NCBI RefSeq assembly: GCF_014200015.1
Contig: NZ_JACHOT010000008.1
Location: 1 to 64,000 of the forward strand
Origin: Aminobacter niigataensis
GTDB taxonomy: Bacteria > Pseudomonadota > Alphaproteobacteria > Rhizobiales > Rhizobiaceae
Reading direction: 5' to 3'
DNA: 64,000 nucleotides
Both the position numbers and the translations under genes were made by a program. Under the pieces are notes generated by a model. It saw nothing but the letters and a program-made list of their open reading frames with translations, was not told where the DNA came from and did not search any database. Shown here piece after piece: positions 44,709 to 54,441 of the stretch (positions are counted from its first letter, which is position 1; every line of letters begins with the position of its first letter).

Positions 44709-46319
44709 ATGGGCAAGCACATCACCCCAGCTCAGGCCGTAGCACTCATCCCCGACGGTGCAGTCGTCTCGGTATCGTCGTCGAGCGGGCTCGGCTGTCC
44801 CGACCTGATGCTGAAGGCGATCGGCGAGCGCTTCGAGGCGACGGGCCATCCGCGGGATCTCACGACGCTGCACCCGATCGCCGCCGGCGACATGAGCGGC
44901 ATCAAGGGCGTCGACCATATCGCCAAAAAAGGTCTGCTGAAGAAGATCATCGGCGGCTCCTATCCGTCTGGTCCGTCGAGCGCCGAACCGCCGCTGATCT
45001 GGCAAATGATCGGCAACGAGGAGGTGGCGGCCTACAACGTTCCCTCGGGCATCATGTTCGACATGCATCGGGAGGCCGCGGCCAAGCGGCCGGGCGTGAT
45101 GACCAAGGTCGGGCTCGACACCTTCGTCGATCCGGAGCGCCAGGGCTGCGCCATGAATGCGCGCGCCGCGGCCGAACCGCTGGTCAAGAAGATCAGCTTC
45201 GAGGGCGAGGACTGGCTGTTCTTCCCGGCGATCAAGCCACAAGTGGCGATCATCCGCGCGACGACGTCAGACGAGCGCGGCAACCTGACCTACGAGCACG
45301 AGGGTGCTTATCTCGGTGGTCTCGACCAGGCGCTCGCCGCCCGCAACAATGGCGGCATCGTCATTGCCCAGGTCAAGCGCATCACCAAGGACGGCTCGCT
45401 GCGTCCGCATGACGTGCGCGTGCCCGGCATGCTTGTCGACTACATCGTCGTCGATCCAGAGCAGAAGCAGACGACGCAGACGGCCTACGATCCGGCGATT
45501 TCGGGCGAGATCATGCGCCCGCTCGACAGTTTTCGCGTGCCCGAATTCAACATCCAGAAGGTCATCGCCCGCCGAGTGGCTCAGGAGCTGGAGGCCGGCA
45601 GCGCCGTCAATCTCGGCTTCGGCATCTCGGCCAACGTGCCGCGCATCCTGCTCGAAGAGGGGCTGCATGGCGAGGTCACCTGGGTGATCGAGCAGGGGGC
45701 TGTCGGCGGCGTGCCGCTGCTCGACTTCGCCTTTGGCTGCGCCTCGAATGCCGACGCCTTCATGCCGTCGCCCTACCAGTTCACCTATTTCCAGGGCGCA
45801 GGGTTCGATGCCTCGCTCTTGTCCTTCCTCGAGATCGACCGCAGCGGCTCGGTCAACGTCTCCAAGCTCAGTTTCCGGCCGCATGTGACGGCCGGTGCCG
45901 GCGGCTTCGTGGACATCACGGCGCGGGCGAAAAAGATCGTCTTTTCCGGCATGTTCAATGCCGGTGCCAAGCTCGATATCGCTGGCGGCAAACTGGTGGT
46001 GGAGAAGGAAGGTAAGCTCAAGAAGCTGGTCAACGAGGTCGAACACGTCACCTTCTCCGGTCGTCGCGCCGTCGAGCAGGGCCAGGACATTACTTACGTC
46101 ACCGAGCGCTGCGTAATGAAGCTGACGCCCGAGGGCGTCGTGCTGACCGAGATCGCGCCGGGCGTCGATCTGCAGGCGCATATCCTTGATCAGTCCGAGT
46201 TCCCGCTGATCGTTTCGGACAAGCTCAAGCAGATGGACGCAGTACTTTTTGCCGAAACGCCGATCGGGCTCAAGCTCCCGCGCAAGGCCGAACGCAGGCT
46301 GGAGGGCGCCCATGGCTGA
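44709..46319 (+). CDS. Fused acyl-CoA:carboxylate CoA-transferase (propionate/acetoacetyl type)
   Basis: A 536-aa family I CoA-transferase with alpha-like and beta-like halves fused, as in propionate CoA-transferase and YdiF. The N-terminal half starts with ITPAQAVALIPDGAVVSVSSSSGLGCPDLMLKAI. The C-terminal half begins near residue 285 (GSAVNLGFGISANVPRILLEE), and VIEQGAVGGVP carries the expected catalytic glutamate, Glu328. It moves CoA between acids and acyl-CoAs, activating a carboxylic acid for further metabolism. Its presence in a sugar-type operon is unusual. It overlaps the enoyl-CoA hydratase gene by 8 bp. Confidence 0.9.
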   Translation: MGKHITPAQAVALIPDGAVVSVSSSSGLGCPDLMLKAIGERFEATGHPRDLTTLHPIAAGDMSGIKGVDHIAKKGLLKKIIGGSYPSGPSSAEPPLIWQMIGNEEVAAYNVPSGIMFDMHREAAAKRPGVMTKVGLDTFVDPERQGCAMNARAAAEPLVKKISFEGEDWLFFPAIKPQVAIIRATTSDERGNLTYEHEGAYLGGLDQALAARNNGGIVIAQVKRITKDGSLRPHDVRVPGMLVDYIVVDPEQKQTTQTAYDPAISGEIMRPLDSFRVPEFNIQKVIARRVAQELEAGSAVNLGFGISANVPRILLEEGLHGEVTWVIEQGAVGGVPLLDFAFGCASNADAFMPSPYQFTYFQGAGFDASLLSFLEIDRSGSVNVSKLSFRPHVTAGAGGFVDITARAKKIVFSGMFNAGAKLDIAGGKLVVEKEGKLKKLVNEVEHVTFSGRRAVEQGQDITYVTERCVMKLTPEGVVLTEIAPGVDLQAHILDQSEFPLIVSDKLKQMDAVLFAETPIGLKLPRKAERRLEGAHG

Positions 46320-47091
46320 CCAGCGCATCAAGGTGGCGTTCGACGGTCCTGTCGCAGTCATCACTGCGGCCCGGCCGGACAAACTCAACGCCTTCGACAT
46401 TGAGATGCTGAAGGCACTGGCGGCGGCCTGTGATGAGGTCGAGGCGAATGCCGAGACCCGCGTCGCGATCCTGACCGGCGAGGGCAAGGCGTTCTCGGCC
46501 GGCGGTGACATCAAGGCCTGGGGCGGCATGACGCCCAACGAGTTCGGTCATGCCTGGGTGCGCTTCGGCCACCGTGTGTTCGAGCGGCTGGCGACGCTGC
46601 GCGTGCCATTGATCGCTGCCATCAACGGCCATGCGCTGGGCGGTGGGCTGGAACTGGCGATTGCCGCCGACATCCGCATTGCCGAACGTCACGTGAAGAT
46701 CGGCTTGCCGGAGACCGGGCTCGGCATGGTGCCGGGATGGTCGGGCACGCAGCGGCTGGTGCGGCGCGCCGGCGCGCAGGTGGTGCGGCGCATGGCGCTG
46801 GGCGGCGAGGTTTTTTCCGCCGACGAGGCGGCAGTGCTCGGGCTGGTCGACCATGTGGTCGAGACCGGCGAGGCGGTCGCTGCCGCGCGCGACTATGCGG
46901 CCCGGATCGCCGCGCGTGGCCCGGCGGCAGTCGAGGTCGCAAAACTGATGATCGCGGCTGCGAACGGCGAAGACAATGGCACCGCCGTCGAGGCGCTGGG
47001 CTCGATTCTCGTGGCCAAGACCGGCGACCTCAAGGAGGGGCTCGCGGCCTTCAGCGAGAAGCGTGCCGCCAAATTTGCAGGAGAATGGTGA
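46312..47091 (+). CDS. Enoyl-CoA hydratase/isomerase family protein
   Basis: A 259-aa crotonase-fold enzyme. It has FDGPVAVITAARPDKLNAFDIEMLKAL at the start, the oxyanion-hole motifs FSAGGDIKAWGG and LIAAINGHALGGGLELAIAADIRIAE, and the active-site region GLPETGLGMVPGWSGTQRL with one of the usual catalytic glutamates. It should hydrate, isomerise or cleave an acyl-CoA. The overlap with the CoA-transferase (8 bp) and with the aldehyde dehydrogenase (TGATG) makes a three-gene coupled module: activation of an acid as CoA ester, processing of it, and oxidation of an aldehyde. Confidence 0.9.
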   Translation: MADQRIKVAFDGPVAVITAARPDKLNAFDIEMLKALAAACDEVEANAETRVAILTGEGKAFSAGGDIKAWGGMTPNEFGHAWVRFGHRVFERLATLRVPLIAAINGHALGGGLELAIAADIRIAERHVKIGLPETGLGMVPGWSGTQRLVRRAGAQVVRRMALGGEVFSADEAAVLGLVDHVVETGEAVAAARDYAARIAARGPAAVEVAKLMIAAANGEDNGTAVEALGSILVAKTGDLKEGLAAFSEKRAAKFAGEW

Positions 47092-48611
47092 TGACGGTCC
47101 TGATGCGCCCCAAGCCGCTCGACGGCTTCAAGGTCCGCGAGTTCAAGATGCTGATCGACGGCAAGTGGACCGCCGGCGCCGAAGGCAAGATTCTTGAGCG
47201 TTCCAGCCCCGGCCACGGCACCGTTGTTAGCCGCTACGAGGCTGCGACATCAGTCGACGCCGAGCGCGCTATCGCGTCCGCGCGGAAAGCTTTCGACGAC
47301 GGCCACTGGCCGCGCATGACCGGTGTCGAGCGCTCGCGCATCCTGCTGAGGGCCGCCGACATCATTGACGAGCGTGCCGACGAACTGGCCTTCCTCGACT
47401 GCATTGAGTCCGGCAAGCCGATCTCGCAGGCCAAGGGCGAACTCGGCGGTGCCGCTGACATCTGGCGCTACGCCGCTGCCCTTGCCCGTGACCTGCATGG
47501 CGAAACCTACAACACACTGGGCGACGGCACGCTGGGCGTGGTTCTGCGCGAGGCGATCGGCGTGGTGTCGATCATCACGCCATGGAATTTCCCGTTCCTG
47601 ATCGTCAGCCAGAAGCTGCCGTTTGCGCTGGCCGCAGGCTGCACGGCAGTGGTCAAGCCGTCGGAGCTGACGTCTGGCTCGACGCTGGTGCTTGGCGAGA
47701 TCCTTGAGGCCGCTGGCGTGCCGGCAGGCGTGGTCAACATCATCGTCGGCACCGGCCCCGAGGCGGGCGCGCCGCTGACCAGCCATCCCGACATCGACAT
47801 GGTGTCGTTCACCGGGTCGACCGGCATTGGCCGGCTGACCATGGCGAATGCGGCACAGACGCTGAAGAAGGTGTCGCTGGAGCTCGGCGGTAAGAACCCG
47901 CAGATCGTGTTCCCCGACGCCAATCTCGACGACTTCATCGATGCGGCGGTGTTCGGCGCCTATTTCAACGCCGGCGAGTGCTGCAATGCCGGCTCGCGCC
48001 TGATCGTCCATCGCGACATCGTCGACGAGGTGACCAGCCGCGTGGCCGCGCTTTCGGCGAAGGTCAAGGTCGGCGATCCGCTGGACCCTTCGACACAGGT
48101 TGGTGCTATCATCACGCCGCAACATCTTGCGAAGATCGTCACTTACGTGAAAAGTGCGAGCGACAATGGCGCTGATGTCGCCATCGGCGGTTCTGCCGCC
48201 GATCTCGGCCTTGGCCAGTTCATGGAACCGACGATTCTGTCGTCGGTCGCCCCCGACATGGCGGTGGCGCGCGAGGAGGTGTTCGGACCGGTGCTTTCGG
48301 TGCTTGCCTTCGAGACCACTGACGATGCGATCCGCATCGCCAATTCCATCGACTATGGCCTGTCAGCCGGCGTGTGGAGCCGCGACTTTGACACCTGCCT
48401 GACCGTAGGTCGGAGGGTTCGAGCGGGCACCGTCTGGATGAACACCTTCATGGATGGCGCTTCGGAACTGCCCTTCGGCGGCTATCGCCAGTCGGGCATC
48501 GGCCGCGAGCTCGGCCGCCATGCGGTGGAGGACTACACCGAGACCAAGACGCTCAACATGCATATCGGACCGCGCACCGGCCACTGGATGCCGAAGGAGG
48601 CGCGGACCTGA
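47091..48611 (+). CDS. Aldehyde dehydrogenase family protein
   Basis: A 506-aa NAD(P)-dependent ALDH of the betaine-aldehyde/2-hydroxymuconic type. The NAD site is VVSIITPWNFPFLIVSQKLPFALAAGCTAVVKPSE, the base Glu lies in VSLELGGKNPQIVFPDANL and the nucleophile Cys in FNAGECCNAGSRLIV. The C-terminal SELPFGGYRQSGIGRELG is conserved. It starts with the ATG at 47091 overlapping the hydratase stop; a GTG three bases earlier is also in frame. It oxidises an aldehyde intermediate of the pathway to an acid, possibly the substrate of the CoA-transferase. Confidence 0.9.
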   Translation: MTVLMRPKPLDGFKVREFKMLIDGKWTAGAEGKILERSSPGHGTVVSRYEAATSVDAERAIASARKAFDDGHWPRMTGVERSRILLRAADIIDERADELAFLDCIESGKPISQAKGELGGAADIWRYAAALARDLHGETYNTLGDGTLGVVLREAIGVVSIITPWNFPFLIVSQKLPFALAAGCTAVVKPSELTSGSTLVLGEILEAAGVPAGVVNIIVGTGPEAGAPLTSHPDIDMVSFTGSTGIGRLTMANAAQTLKKVSLELGGKNPQIVFPDANLDDFIDAAVFGAYFNAGECCNAGSRLIVHRDIVDEVTSRVAALSAKVKVGDPLDPSTQVGAIITPQHLAKIVTYVKSASDNGADVAIGGSAADLGLGQFMEPTILSSVAPDMAVAREEVFGPVLSVLAFETTDDAIRIANSIDYGLSAGVWSRDFDTCLTVGRRVRAGTVWMNTFMDGASELPFGGYRQSGIGRELGRHAVEDYTETKTLNMHIGPRTGHWMPKEART

Positions 48612-48649
48612 GGAGGAATTCCCCGAGGCGGGGCCAAGGGGAACTTATG

Positions 48650-48667
48650 TCACGCAATGATGCGTGA
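48650..48667. promoter_or_regulatory. Inverted repeat TCACGCA-ATGA-TGCGTGA
   Basis: A perfect 7-bp-arm inverted repeat in the 83-bp spacer before the sugar-binding-protein gene, followed by GGGAGGAA at the ribosome site. It may be a binding site or a processing hairpin; it does not match the LacI operator. Confidence 0.4.
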
Positions 48668-48694
48668 GGAACTTGCAACCCGGGAGGAACTGGA

Positions 48695-49948
48695 ATGCGT
48701 AAGTTTTTGATGAGTACGGCAGCTGTGGCGGCCCTGTTTGCCGCGCCGATGCCGATGGCACATGCCGAGGAAAGCGTCGAAGTGCTGCACTGGTGGACGT
48801 CAGGCGGCGAGGCCGCGGCACTCGACGTGCTGAAGAAGAACCTCGAGGCCCAGGGCGTGACCTGGAAGGACATGCCGGTTGCCGGCGGCGGCGGCGAAGC
48901 GGCGATGACCGCCCTGCGTGCTCGCGTCACCGCGGGCGATCCGCCCACCGCCGTGCAGGCGCTTGGCTTCGACATCACCGACTGGGCCAACCAGGGCGTG
49001 GTCGGCGATCTCGGCGAAGTGGCGGACAAGGAAGGCTGGGACAAGGTCGTTCCGGCAGCGCTGCAGAACTTCGCCAAGCATGACGGCAAGTGGATCGCAG
49101 CACCGGTCAACGTGCATTCGACCAACTGGGTCTGGATCTCCAAGAAGGCGCTCGACGCTGCCGGCGGCAAGGCGCCCGAGACCTGGGACGAGCTGGTCGC
49201 GGTGCTCGACAAGATGCAGGCCAACGGCATCACCCCGCTCGGCCATGGCGGCCAGGCCTGGCAGGATGCCACCATCTTCGACGCCGTGGTGCTGTCGCTC
49301 GGCACAGATTTCTACAAGTCGTCGATGATCGACCTCGACCCGGCGGCACTTGGCGGCGACAAGATGGTCGAAGCCTTCGACCGCATGACCAAGCTCAAGG
49401 GCTATGTCGACAAGGACTTCTCCGGCCGCGACTGGAATCTTGCCTCGGCGATGGTCATCGAGGGCAAGGCCGGCATGCAGATGATGGGCGACTGGGCCAA
49501 GGGCGAGTTCCTGAAGGCTAACCAGAAGCCGGGCACCGACTTCGTCTGCATCCGCTTCCCCGGCACGCAGGGCGCCGTCACCTTCAACTCGGACATGTTC
49601 ATGATGTTCAAGGTCGGCGACGACAAGAAGAAGGCGCAGCTTCAGATGGCCGCCGACATCGAGGACCCGGCTTTCCAGTCGTCGTTCAACGTGGTCAAGG
49701 GTTCGGTGCCGGCACGCACCGACGTGCCTGACACCGCTTTCGACGATTGCGGCAAGAAAGGCATCAAGGATCTGGCGGAAGCCAGCTCCGCCGGCAAGCT
49801 GTTCGGCTCCATGGCCCATGGCTACGCCGCACCTGCAGCGGTCAAGAACGCGCTCTATGACGTCGTCACTCGCCACTTCAACGGCGAGCTCGACTCCAAG
49901 GCTGCCGCCAAGGCGCTGGCCGAAGCGGTTGCCGCTGCAAAAGGCTGA
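48695..49948 (+). CDS. Carbohydrate ABC transporter substrate-binding protein
   Basis: A 417-aa type 1 (UgpB/MalE-like) extracellular solute-binding protein with a signal peptide (cleavage after AHA). It has [81 protein letters not shown] and [16 protein letters not shown], the common skeleton of mono- and disaccharide binders such as glucose/mannose-type proteins. It delivers a sugar to the permeases and ATPase that follow. The gene has its own GGGAGGAA ribosome site, and a hairpin separates it from the permeases. Confidence 0.92.
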   Translation: MRKFLMSTAAVAALFAAPMPMAHAEESVEVLHWWTSGGEAAALDVLKKNLEAQGVTWKDMPVAGGGGEAAMTALRARVTAGDPPTAVQALGFDITDWANQGVVGDLGEVADKEGWDKVVPAALQNFAKHDGKWIAAPVNVHSTNWVWISKKALDAAGGKAPETWDELVAVLDKMQANGITPLGHGGQAWQDATIFDAVVLSLGTDFYKSSMIDLDPAALGGDKMVEAFDRMTKLKGYVDKDFSGRDWNLASAMVIEGKAGMQMMGDWAKGEFLKANQKPGTDFVCIRFPGTQGAVTFNSDMFMMFKVGDDKKKAQLQMAADIEDPAFQSSFNVVKGSVPARTDVPDTAFDDCGKKGIKDLAEASSAGKLFGSMAHGYAAPAAVKNALYDVVTRHFNGELDSKAAAKALAEAVAAAKG

Positions 49949-49960
49949 TCGCCTGCTTTC

Positions 49961-49984
49961 GTGCCCCGGCTTCGGCCGGGGCAC
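49961..49984 (+). other. UUCG-capped hairpin between sugar-binding protein and permease genes
   Basis: GTGCCCCGGC-TTCG-GCCGGGGCAC is a perfect 10-bp stem with a very stable TTCG tetraloop, with no T-tract. Its position suggests 3'-end protection of the binding-protein message, giving more binding protein than permease. Confidence 0.7.
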
Positions 49985-50015
49985 ATCCTGACCTGACAAC
50001 CCAGAGGCTGGACCC

Positions 50016-50933
50016 ATGGCCGATCTCACCACGACCGCACCCCGCGCGGTAACGAACCCGCGCGCGACGTTGCAGGACCTGCTGCCGAAGATCGTGCTGG
50101 CGCCGAGCTTCGCGTTGATCCTGATCTTCGTCTACGGTTTCATTGTCTTCACGGGCTTCCTGTCGTTTTCCGGCTCGAAGCTTTTGCCCGATTTTTCGAC
50201 CTGGGTCGGCCTGAACAACTATGTCAGGCTGTTCAACCATCCCAACTGGATCACGGCGCTGAAGAACCTCGCCATCTTCTCGGTGCTGTACATCGTCGTC
50301 TGCAGCTTCATCGGGCTGGCGCTGGCGATCTTCCTTGACCAGAAGATCCGGGGCGAAGGCTTTCTGCGGCCGATCTATCTCTACCCGATGGCGCTTTCCT
50401 TCATCGTCACCGGCGTCGCCTGGAAGTGGTTCCTCGATCCCGGCATCGGCCTTGAGCACGTGATGCAGTCATGGGGCTGGGAGAGCTTCTCGTTCCGCTG
50501 GATCAAGGAAGGCCAGATGGCGATCTACACCATCGTCATCGCTGCGGTCTGGCAGTCGTCCGGCTTCGTCATGGCGATGTTCCTCGCCGGCCTGCGCGGC
50601 GTCGACAACGAGATCATCAAGGCGGCCCAGATCGATGGCGCCTCGACGCTGACAATCTATCGCCGGATCATCATTCCGCTGATGCGGCCGGTGTTCCTGT
50701 CGGCCTTTGTCGTGCTCGCCCACCTTGCCATCAAGTCTTACGACCTTGTGGTGGCGATGACCGACGGCGGGCCAGGCACCGCGACGTGGACGCCTGCGCT
50801 GTTCATGCAGAAGTTCACCTTCGGCCGCAACGAAATGGGCATGGGCGCGGCGTCCGCGATCATCATGATGATGATGATCTTCGCCATCATCGTGCCCTAT
50901 CTGTACTCCGAACTCGGGGGGAAGAAGAAATGA
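50016..50933 (+). CDS. Sugar ABC transporter permease
   Basis: A 305-aa permease of the MalF/UgpA type with about six spans (first IVLAPSFALILIFVYGFIVFTGFLSF). The EAA motif is EIIKAAQIDGASTLTIYRRIIIPLMRPVFLSAFVVLAH, followed by SYDLVVAMTDGGPGTATWTPALFMQKFTF, a very typical MalF-type C-terminal loop. It forms the sugar channel with the next gene, whose start overlaps this stop (ATGA). Confidence 0.93.
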   Translation: MADLTTTAPRAVTNPRATLQDLLPKIVLAPSFALILIFVYGFIVFTGFLSFSGSKLLPDFSTWVGLNNYVRLFNHPNWITALKNLAIFSVLYIVVCSFIGLALAIFLDQKIRGEGFLRPIYLYPMALSFIVTGVAWKWFLDPGIGLEHVMQSWGWESFSFRWIKEGQMAIYTIVIAAVWQSSGFVMAMFLAGLRGVDNEIIKAAQIDGASTLTIYRRIIIPLMRPVFLSAFVVLAHLAIKSYDLVVAMTDGGPGTATWTPALFMQKFTFGRNEMGMGAASAIIMMMMIFAIIVPYLYSELGGKKK

Positions 50934-51811
50934 GCGCCGCTTCCCAGGACGTCGCCACGCGCAACAGCATCTTCGTTCGCGCCATCATCTATGTCGTGCT
51001 GATTCTTTTTGCGATCTACTACCTCTTGCCGCTCTACGTCATGGTGGTGAACTCGCTGAAGCCGCTGGACGAAATCCGCCAGGGCAACATGCTGGCGCTG
51101 CCCAAGCAATGGACCATCGCGCCATGGCTGTCGGCCTGGTCGACCGCGCAGATCGGCGTTCAGCCGGTTGGACTGAAGCCCTACTTTATCAATTCTGTGC
51201 TGATGGTCGTGCCGGCGGTTGCGCTCTCGACTATCCTCGGCGCGCTCAACGGCTATGTGCTGACCAAGTGGCGCTTCAAGGGCGACAACATCGTCTTCGG
51301 CCTGATGCTGCTGGCCTGCTTCATCCCGTTCCAGATCGTGCTGATCCCCTCGGCGCGCATCCTCGGACTGACCGGGCTTGCCGGCACTATCACCGGGCTG
51401 GTGCTGATCCATGCCATCTATGGCCTCGGCTTCACCACGCTGTTCTTCCGAAACTACTATGAGGCATTCCCGACCGAGCTGGTGCGGGCGGCACAGATCG
51501 ACGGCGCCAGCTTCTTCCAGATATTCCGGCGCATCCTGTTGCCGTCGTCGGGTCCGATCATCGTCGTCACCGTCATCTGGCAGTTCACCAACATCTGGAA
51601 CGACTTCCTGTTCGGCTCATCGTTCTCGGGCTTCAATTCCATCCCGCTGACAGTGGCGCTGAACAATCTGGTGAACTCGTCGACCGGCGTGAAGGAATAC
51701 AACGTGCATTTCGCCGGCGCGATCCTCGCCGCCCTGCCCACCCTCATCGTCTACATCGTCTCCGGACGCTATTTCGTGCGCGGCCTGATGGCCGGCGCGG
51801 TCAAGGGGTAA
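50930..51811 (+). CDS. Carbohydrate ABC transporter permease
   Basis: A 293-aa MalG/UgpE-type permease. It has IIYVVLILFAIYYLLPLYVMVVNSLKPLDEI at the start and the EAA loop ELVRAAQIDGASFFQIFRRILLPSSGPIIVV. The NIWNDFLFGSSF motif follows, and a RYFVRGLMAGAVKG C-terminus is standard for this subunit. It pairs with the preceding permease and is 4 bp from the ATPase gene, so the three are one operon segment. Confidence 0.93.
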   Translation: MSAASQDVATRNSIFVRAIIYVVLILFAIYYLLPLYVMVVNSLKPLDEIRQGNMLALPKQWTIAPWLSAWSTAQIGVQPVGLKPYFINSVLMVVPAVALSTILGALNGYVLTKWRFKGDNIVFGLMLLACFIPFQIVLIPSARILGLTGLAGTITGLVLIHAIYGLGFTTLFFRNYYEAFPTELVRAAQIDGASFFQIFRRILLPSSGPIIVVTVIWQFTNIWNDFLFGSSFSGFNSIPLTVALNNLVNSSTGVKEYNVHFAGAILAALPTLIVYIVSGRYFVRGLMAGAVKG

Positions 51812-51815
51812 GCCC

Positions 51816-52934
51816 ATGTCGTTTCTCAAGATCAGCAATCTCTACAAGAACTACGGCCAGGTAGAGATCCTCAAGGACATCAACATCGAGATCGACAAGG
51901 GCGGTTTCCTGGTGCTGGTCGGGCCGTCGGGCTGCGGCAAGTCCACGCTGCTCAACACCATCGCCGGGCTCGAGCCGATCACCTCGGGCGAGATCGCGAT
52001 CAACGGCAAGTCGGTGGCCGGTCTGCATCCGTCCAAGCGCGACATTGCCATGGTGTTCCAGTCCTACGCGCTCTACCCGAACATGACGGTGGCGGGGAAC
52101 ATCGCGTTCGGCATGGAAATCCGCGGCGTGCCCAAGGACGAGCGCGACAAGGCGATCAAGCAGGTGTCCGACATCCTGCAGATCGGCCACCTGCTCGACC
52201 GCAAGCCGAGCCAGCTTTCCGGCGGCCAGCGCCAGCGTGTGGCCATGGGCCGGGCGCTGGTGCGCGATCCGCAGGTGTTCCTGTTCGACGAACCGCTGTC
52301 GAACCTCGACGCCAAGCTGCGCGTCGACATGCGCACCGAGATCAAGCGCCTGCACCAGCGCATGAAGACGACCATCGTCTATGTCACCCACGACCAGATC
52401 GAGGCGATGACGCTTGCTTCCAAGATCGCGGTGCTGAAGGACGGTATCCTGCAGCAGTTCGGCACGCCGGCCGAAATCTACAACAGCCCGGCCAACATGT
52501 TCGTCGCCGACTTCATGGGCTCGCCGGCGATGAATCTGCTCAATTGCCGTCTCGAAGGTGGGGCGGGCAGCAGCCTTAGCGTCATCCTCGATCGCCCTGG
52601 CGACCAGCCGCTGGCGCTGCCGATCAAGCTGGCCAATGGCGCGCTCGGCGCTTACGCGGGCAAGGAGATCATCTTCGGCGTGCGCCCGGAAGCGCTGACC
52701 GATCCCGACGGCGCCGACCGCAACGCCAAGTCGATCGCCGAGGGCGAATGCCTGATCGAGGTGGTCGAGCCGGCAGGCTCCGACACCTTTGCCGTCACCA
52801 AGCTCGGCGGCAAGGAAGTGGTGGCGCGCCTGCGTGCCGATGCGGCGATCCATGCCGGCCAGAAGACCAAGCTCGCCTTCAATCTCGACAAGGCGGTGTT
52901 CTTCGACCCCAAGAGCCAGCTGCGCATCGCCTGA
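51816..52934 (+). CDS. Sugar ABC transporter ATP-binding protein (UgpC/MalK type)
   Basis: A 372-aa ATPase with Walker A GPSGCGKST (36-44), Q-loop VFQSYALYPNMTVAGNIAFGM, signature LSGGQRQRVAMGRALV, Walker B VFLFDEPLSNLDAKL and switch His in IVYVTHDQIEAMTLASK. The MalK-like C-terminal regulatory domain includes MGSPAMNLLNCRLEGGAG and FGVRPEAL. It drives the sugar importer. The next gene begins almost immediately after its stop, so the GMC oxidoreductase gene was part of the same transcript. Confidence 0.94.
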   Translation: MSFLKISNLYKNYGQVEILKDINIEIDKGGFLVLVGPSGCGKSTLLNTIAGLEPITSGEIAINGKSVAGLHPSKRDIAMVFQSYALYPNMTVAGNIAFGMEIRGVPKDERDKAIKQVSDILQIGHLLDRKPSQLSGGQRQRVAMGRALVRDPQVFLFDEPLSNLDAKLRVDMRTEIKRLHQRMKTTIVYVTHDQIEAMTLASKIAVLKDGILQQFGTPAEIYNSPANMFVADFMGSPAMNLLNCRLEGGAGSSLSVILDRPGDQPLALPIKLANGALGAYAGKEIIFGVRPEALTDPDGADRNAKSIAEGECLIEVVEPAGSDTFAVTKLGGKEVVARLRADAAIHAGQKTKLAFNLDKAVFFDPKSQLRIA

Positions 52935-52935
52935 C

Positions 52936-54441
52936 ATGTCCGGACAGCCTGACATCGTCATCATCGGTTCGGGGGTCGGCGGGGCGACGGTTGCCGCCGG
53001 GCTCGCCGCGACCGGGGCCGAAATCCTCATCCTTGAAGCCGGCGGCCATATCGAGGATCGGCCGGAGAACCGCGACCAGCGCGCCATCTTCCAGCGTGGC
53101 CACTTCCGGCCCGACGAGACCTGGTACGAGGCTGACGGCACCGGCTTCAACCCCGGCAACTACTACAATGTCGGCGGCAACTCGAAGTTCTACGGCGCCG
53201 TGCTGACGCGCTATCGCCGCGAGGACTTTGCCGAGATGCAGCATCTCGACGGTGTCTCGCCGGCATGGCCGATTGCCTATGAGGAACTGGAGCCGTGGTA
53301 CGGCCTGGCGGAAGAACTCTACCAGGTGCGTGGCGCACTGGGCGAAGACCCGACCGAGCCGGTACATTCGAAGCCCTATGGGCTGAAGCCGGTCGCTGAC
53401 GAGCCGGCGATCTCGAAGGTGCGGATGCGCCTCAAGGCGAAGGGCGTGCACCCTTTTTCGCTGCCGCTGGGCGTCGACATCGAGCGCTGGCTGGCCAAGG
53501 GTAAGACGCCGTGGGACGCGCATCCCAACAGTTTTGACGGCAAGATGGACGCCGAAACGACGGCACTTGCAGCGGCGCTGAAGCATGACAACGTCAAGCT
53601 GCAGACCGGTTCGCGGGTGACGCGGCTGGTGAGCGGCCCGGACGGCCGGATCGTCGCGGTTCACTATGTCAGCAACGGTGAGGCCGCCGTACTGAAGCCC
53701 AAGCTGGTGATCCTGTCTGCGGGTGCGGTGCAGTCGGCGGTGCTGCTGCTGCGCTCGGCCAACGACAGCAATCCGACCGGGCTCGCCAACCGCTCCGACC
53801 AGGTCGGCCGCAACTTCATGAACCACAATTCGACGGCGGTGATCGCCATGAGTCCGTGGTTCCGCAACGACTCGGTCTACCAGAAGACTTTCGGCTTCAA
53901 CGACTTCTATCTCTCCGACGGCGAGGGCGGGCCGCCGCTGGGCAATGTGCAACTGTTGGGGCGCATCTCGGGAACGATCCTGAAGGGGGCGATGCCTTCG
54001 GTGCCGGAGTGGCTGCTCAACCGGGTGACCGCGCATTCGATCGATTTCTACGCGATGAGCGAGGACCTGCCGTCGCCCGAAAGCCGCATCATGGTCGATG
54101 GCGACCGCATCGTGCTGAAATGGGTGCGCAGCAACTGGGAGGCGCATGAGCGGCTGGTGGCCAAGCTCAAGCAGGTGCTGCGTAGCGCGGGCTTCCCACT
54201 CGTCGTGTCACGCGCTTTCGACAAGCGCACGCCGTCGCACTAGTGCGGCACGGTACGCATCGGCAACGACCCCGCGCAGGCGCCGCTCGACGTCTTCTGC
54301 CGTGCCTTCGATCATCCGAACCTGTTTGTCGTCGACGCCGGCTTCCTGCCGACCTCGGCGGCGGTCAATCCGGCGCTGACGATCGCGGCCCAGGCGCTGC
54401 GCGTCGCCGACCATATTGCCAGGAAGGATCTCGCGGCATGA
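52936..54441 (+). pseudogene. GMC family oxidoreductase interrupted by an in-frame TAG
   Basis: A FAD-dependent GMC oxidoreductase frame of 501 codons whose codon 436 is TAG (54241-54243). The first 435 residues have the FAD motif IVIIGSGVGGATVAAGL, the NVGGNSKFYGAVLTRYR loop and LVILSAGAVQSAVLLLRSAN. The stop falls exactly in the GMC catalytic signature: SH-[stop]-CGTVRIGNDP, where homologues have H-Q-CGT. A CAG-to-TAG change explains it. The remaining 65 codons stay intact (NLFVVDAGFLPTSAAVNPALTIAAQALRVADHI, with the second catalytic Asn) and end overlapping the next start codon (ATGA at 54438). The truncated product would lack the active-site end. Recent pseudogene, readthrough or a base-call error are all possible. 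Confidence 0.8.
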
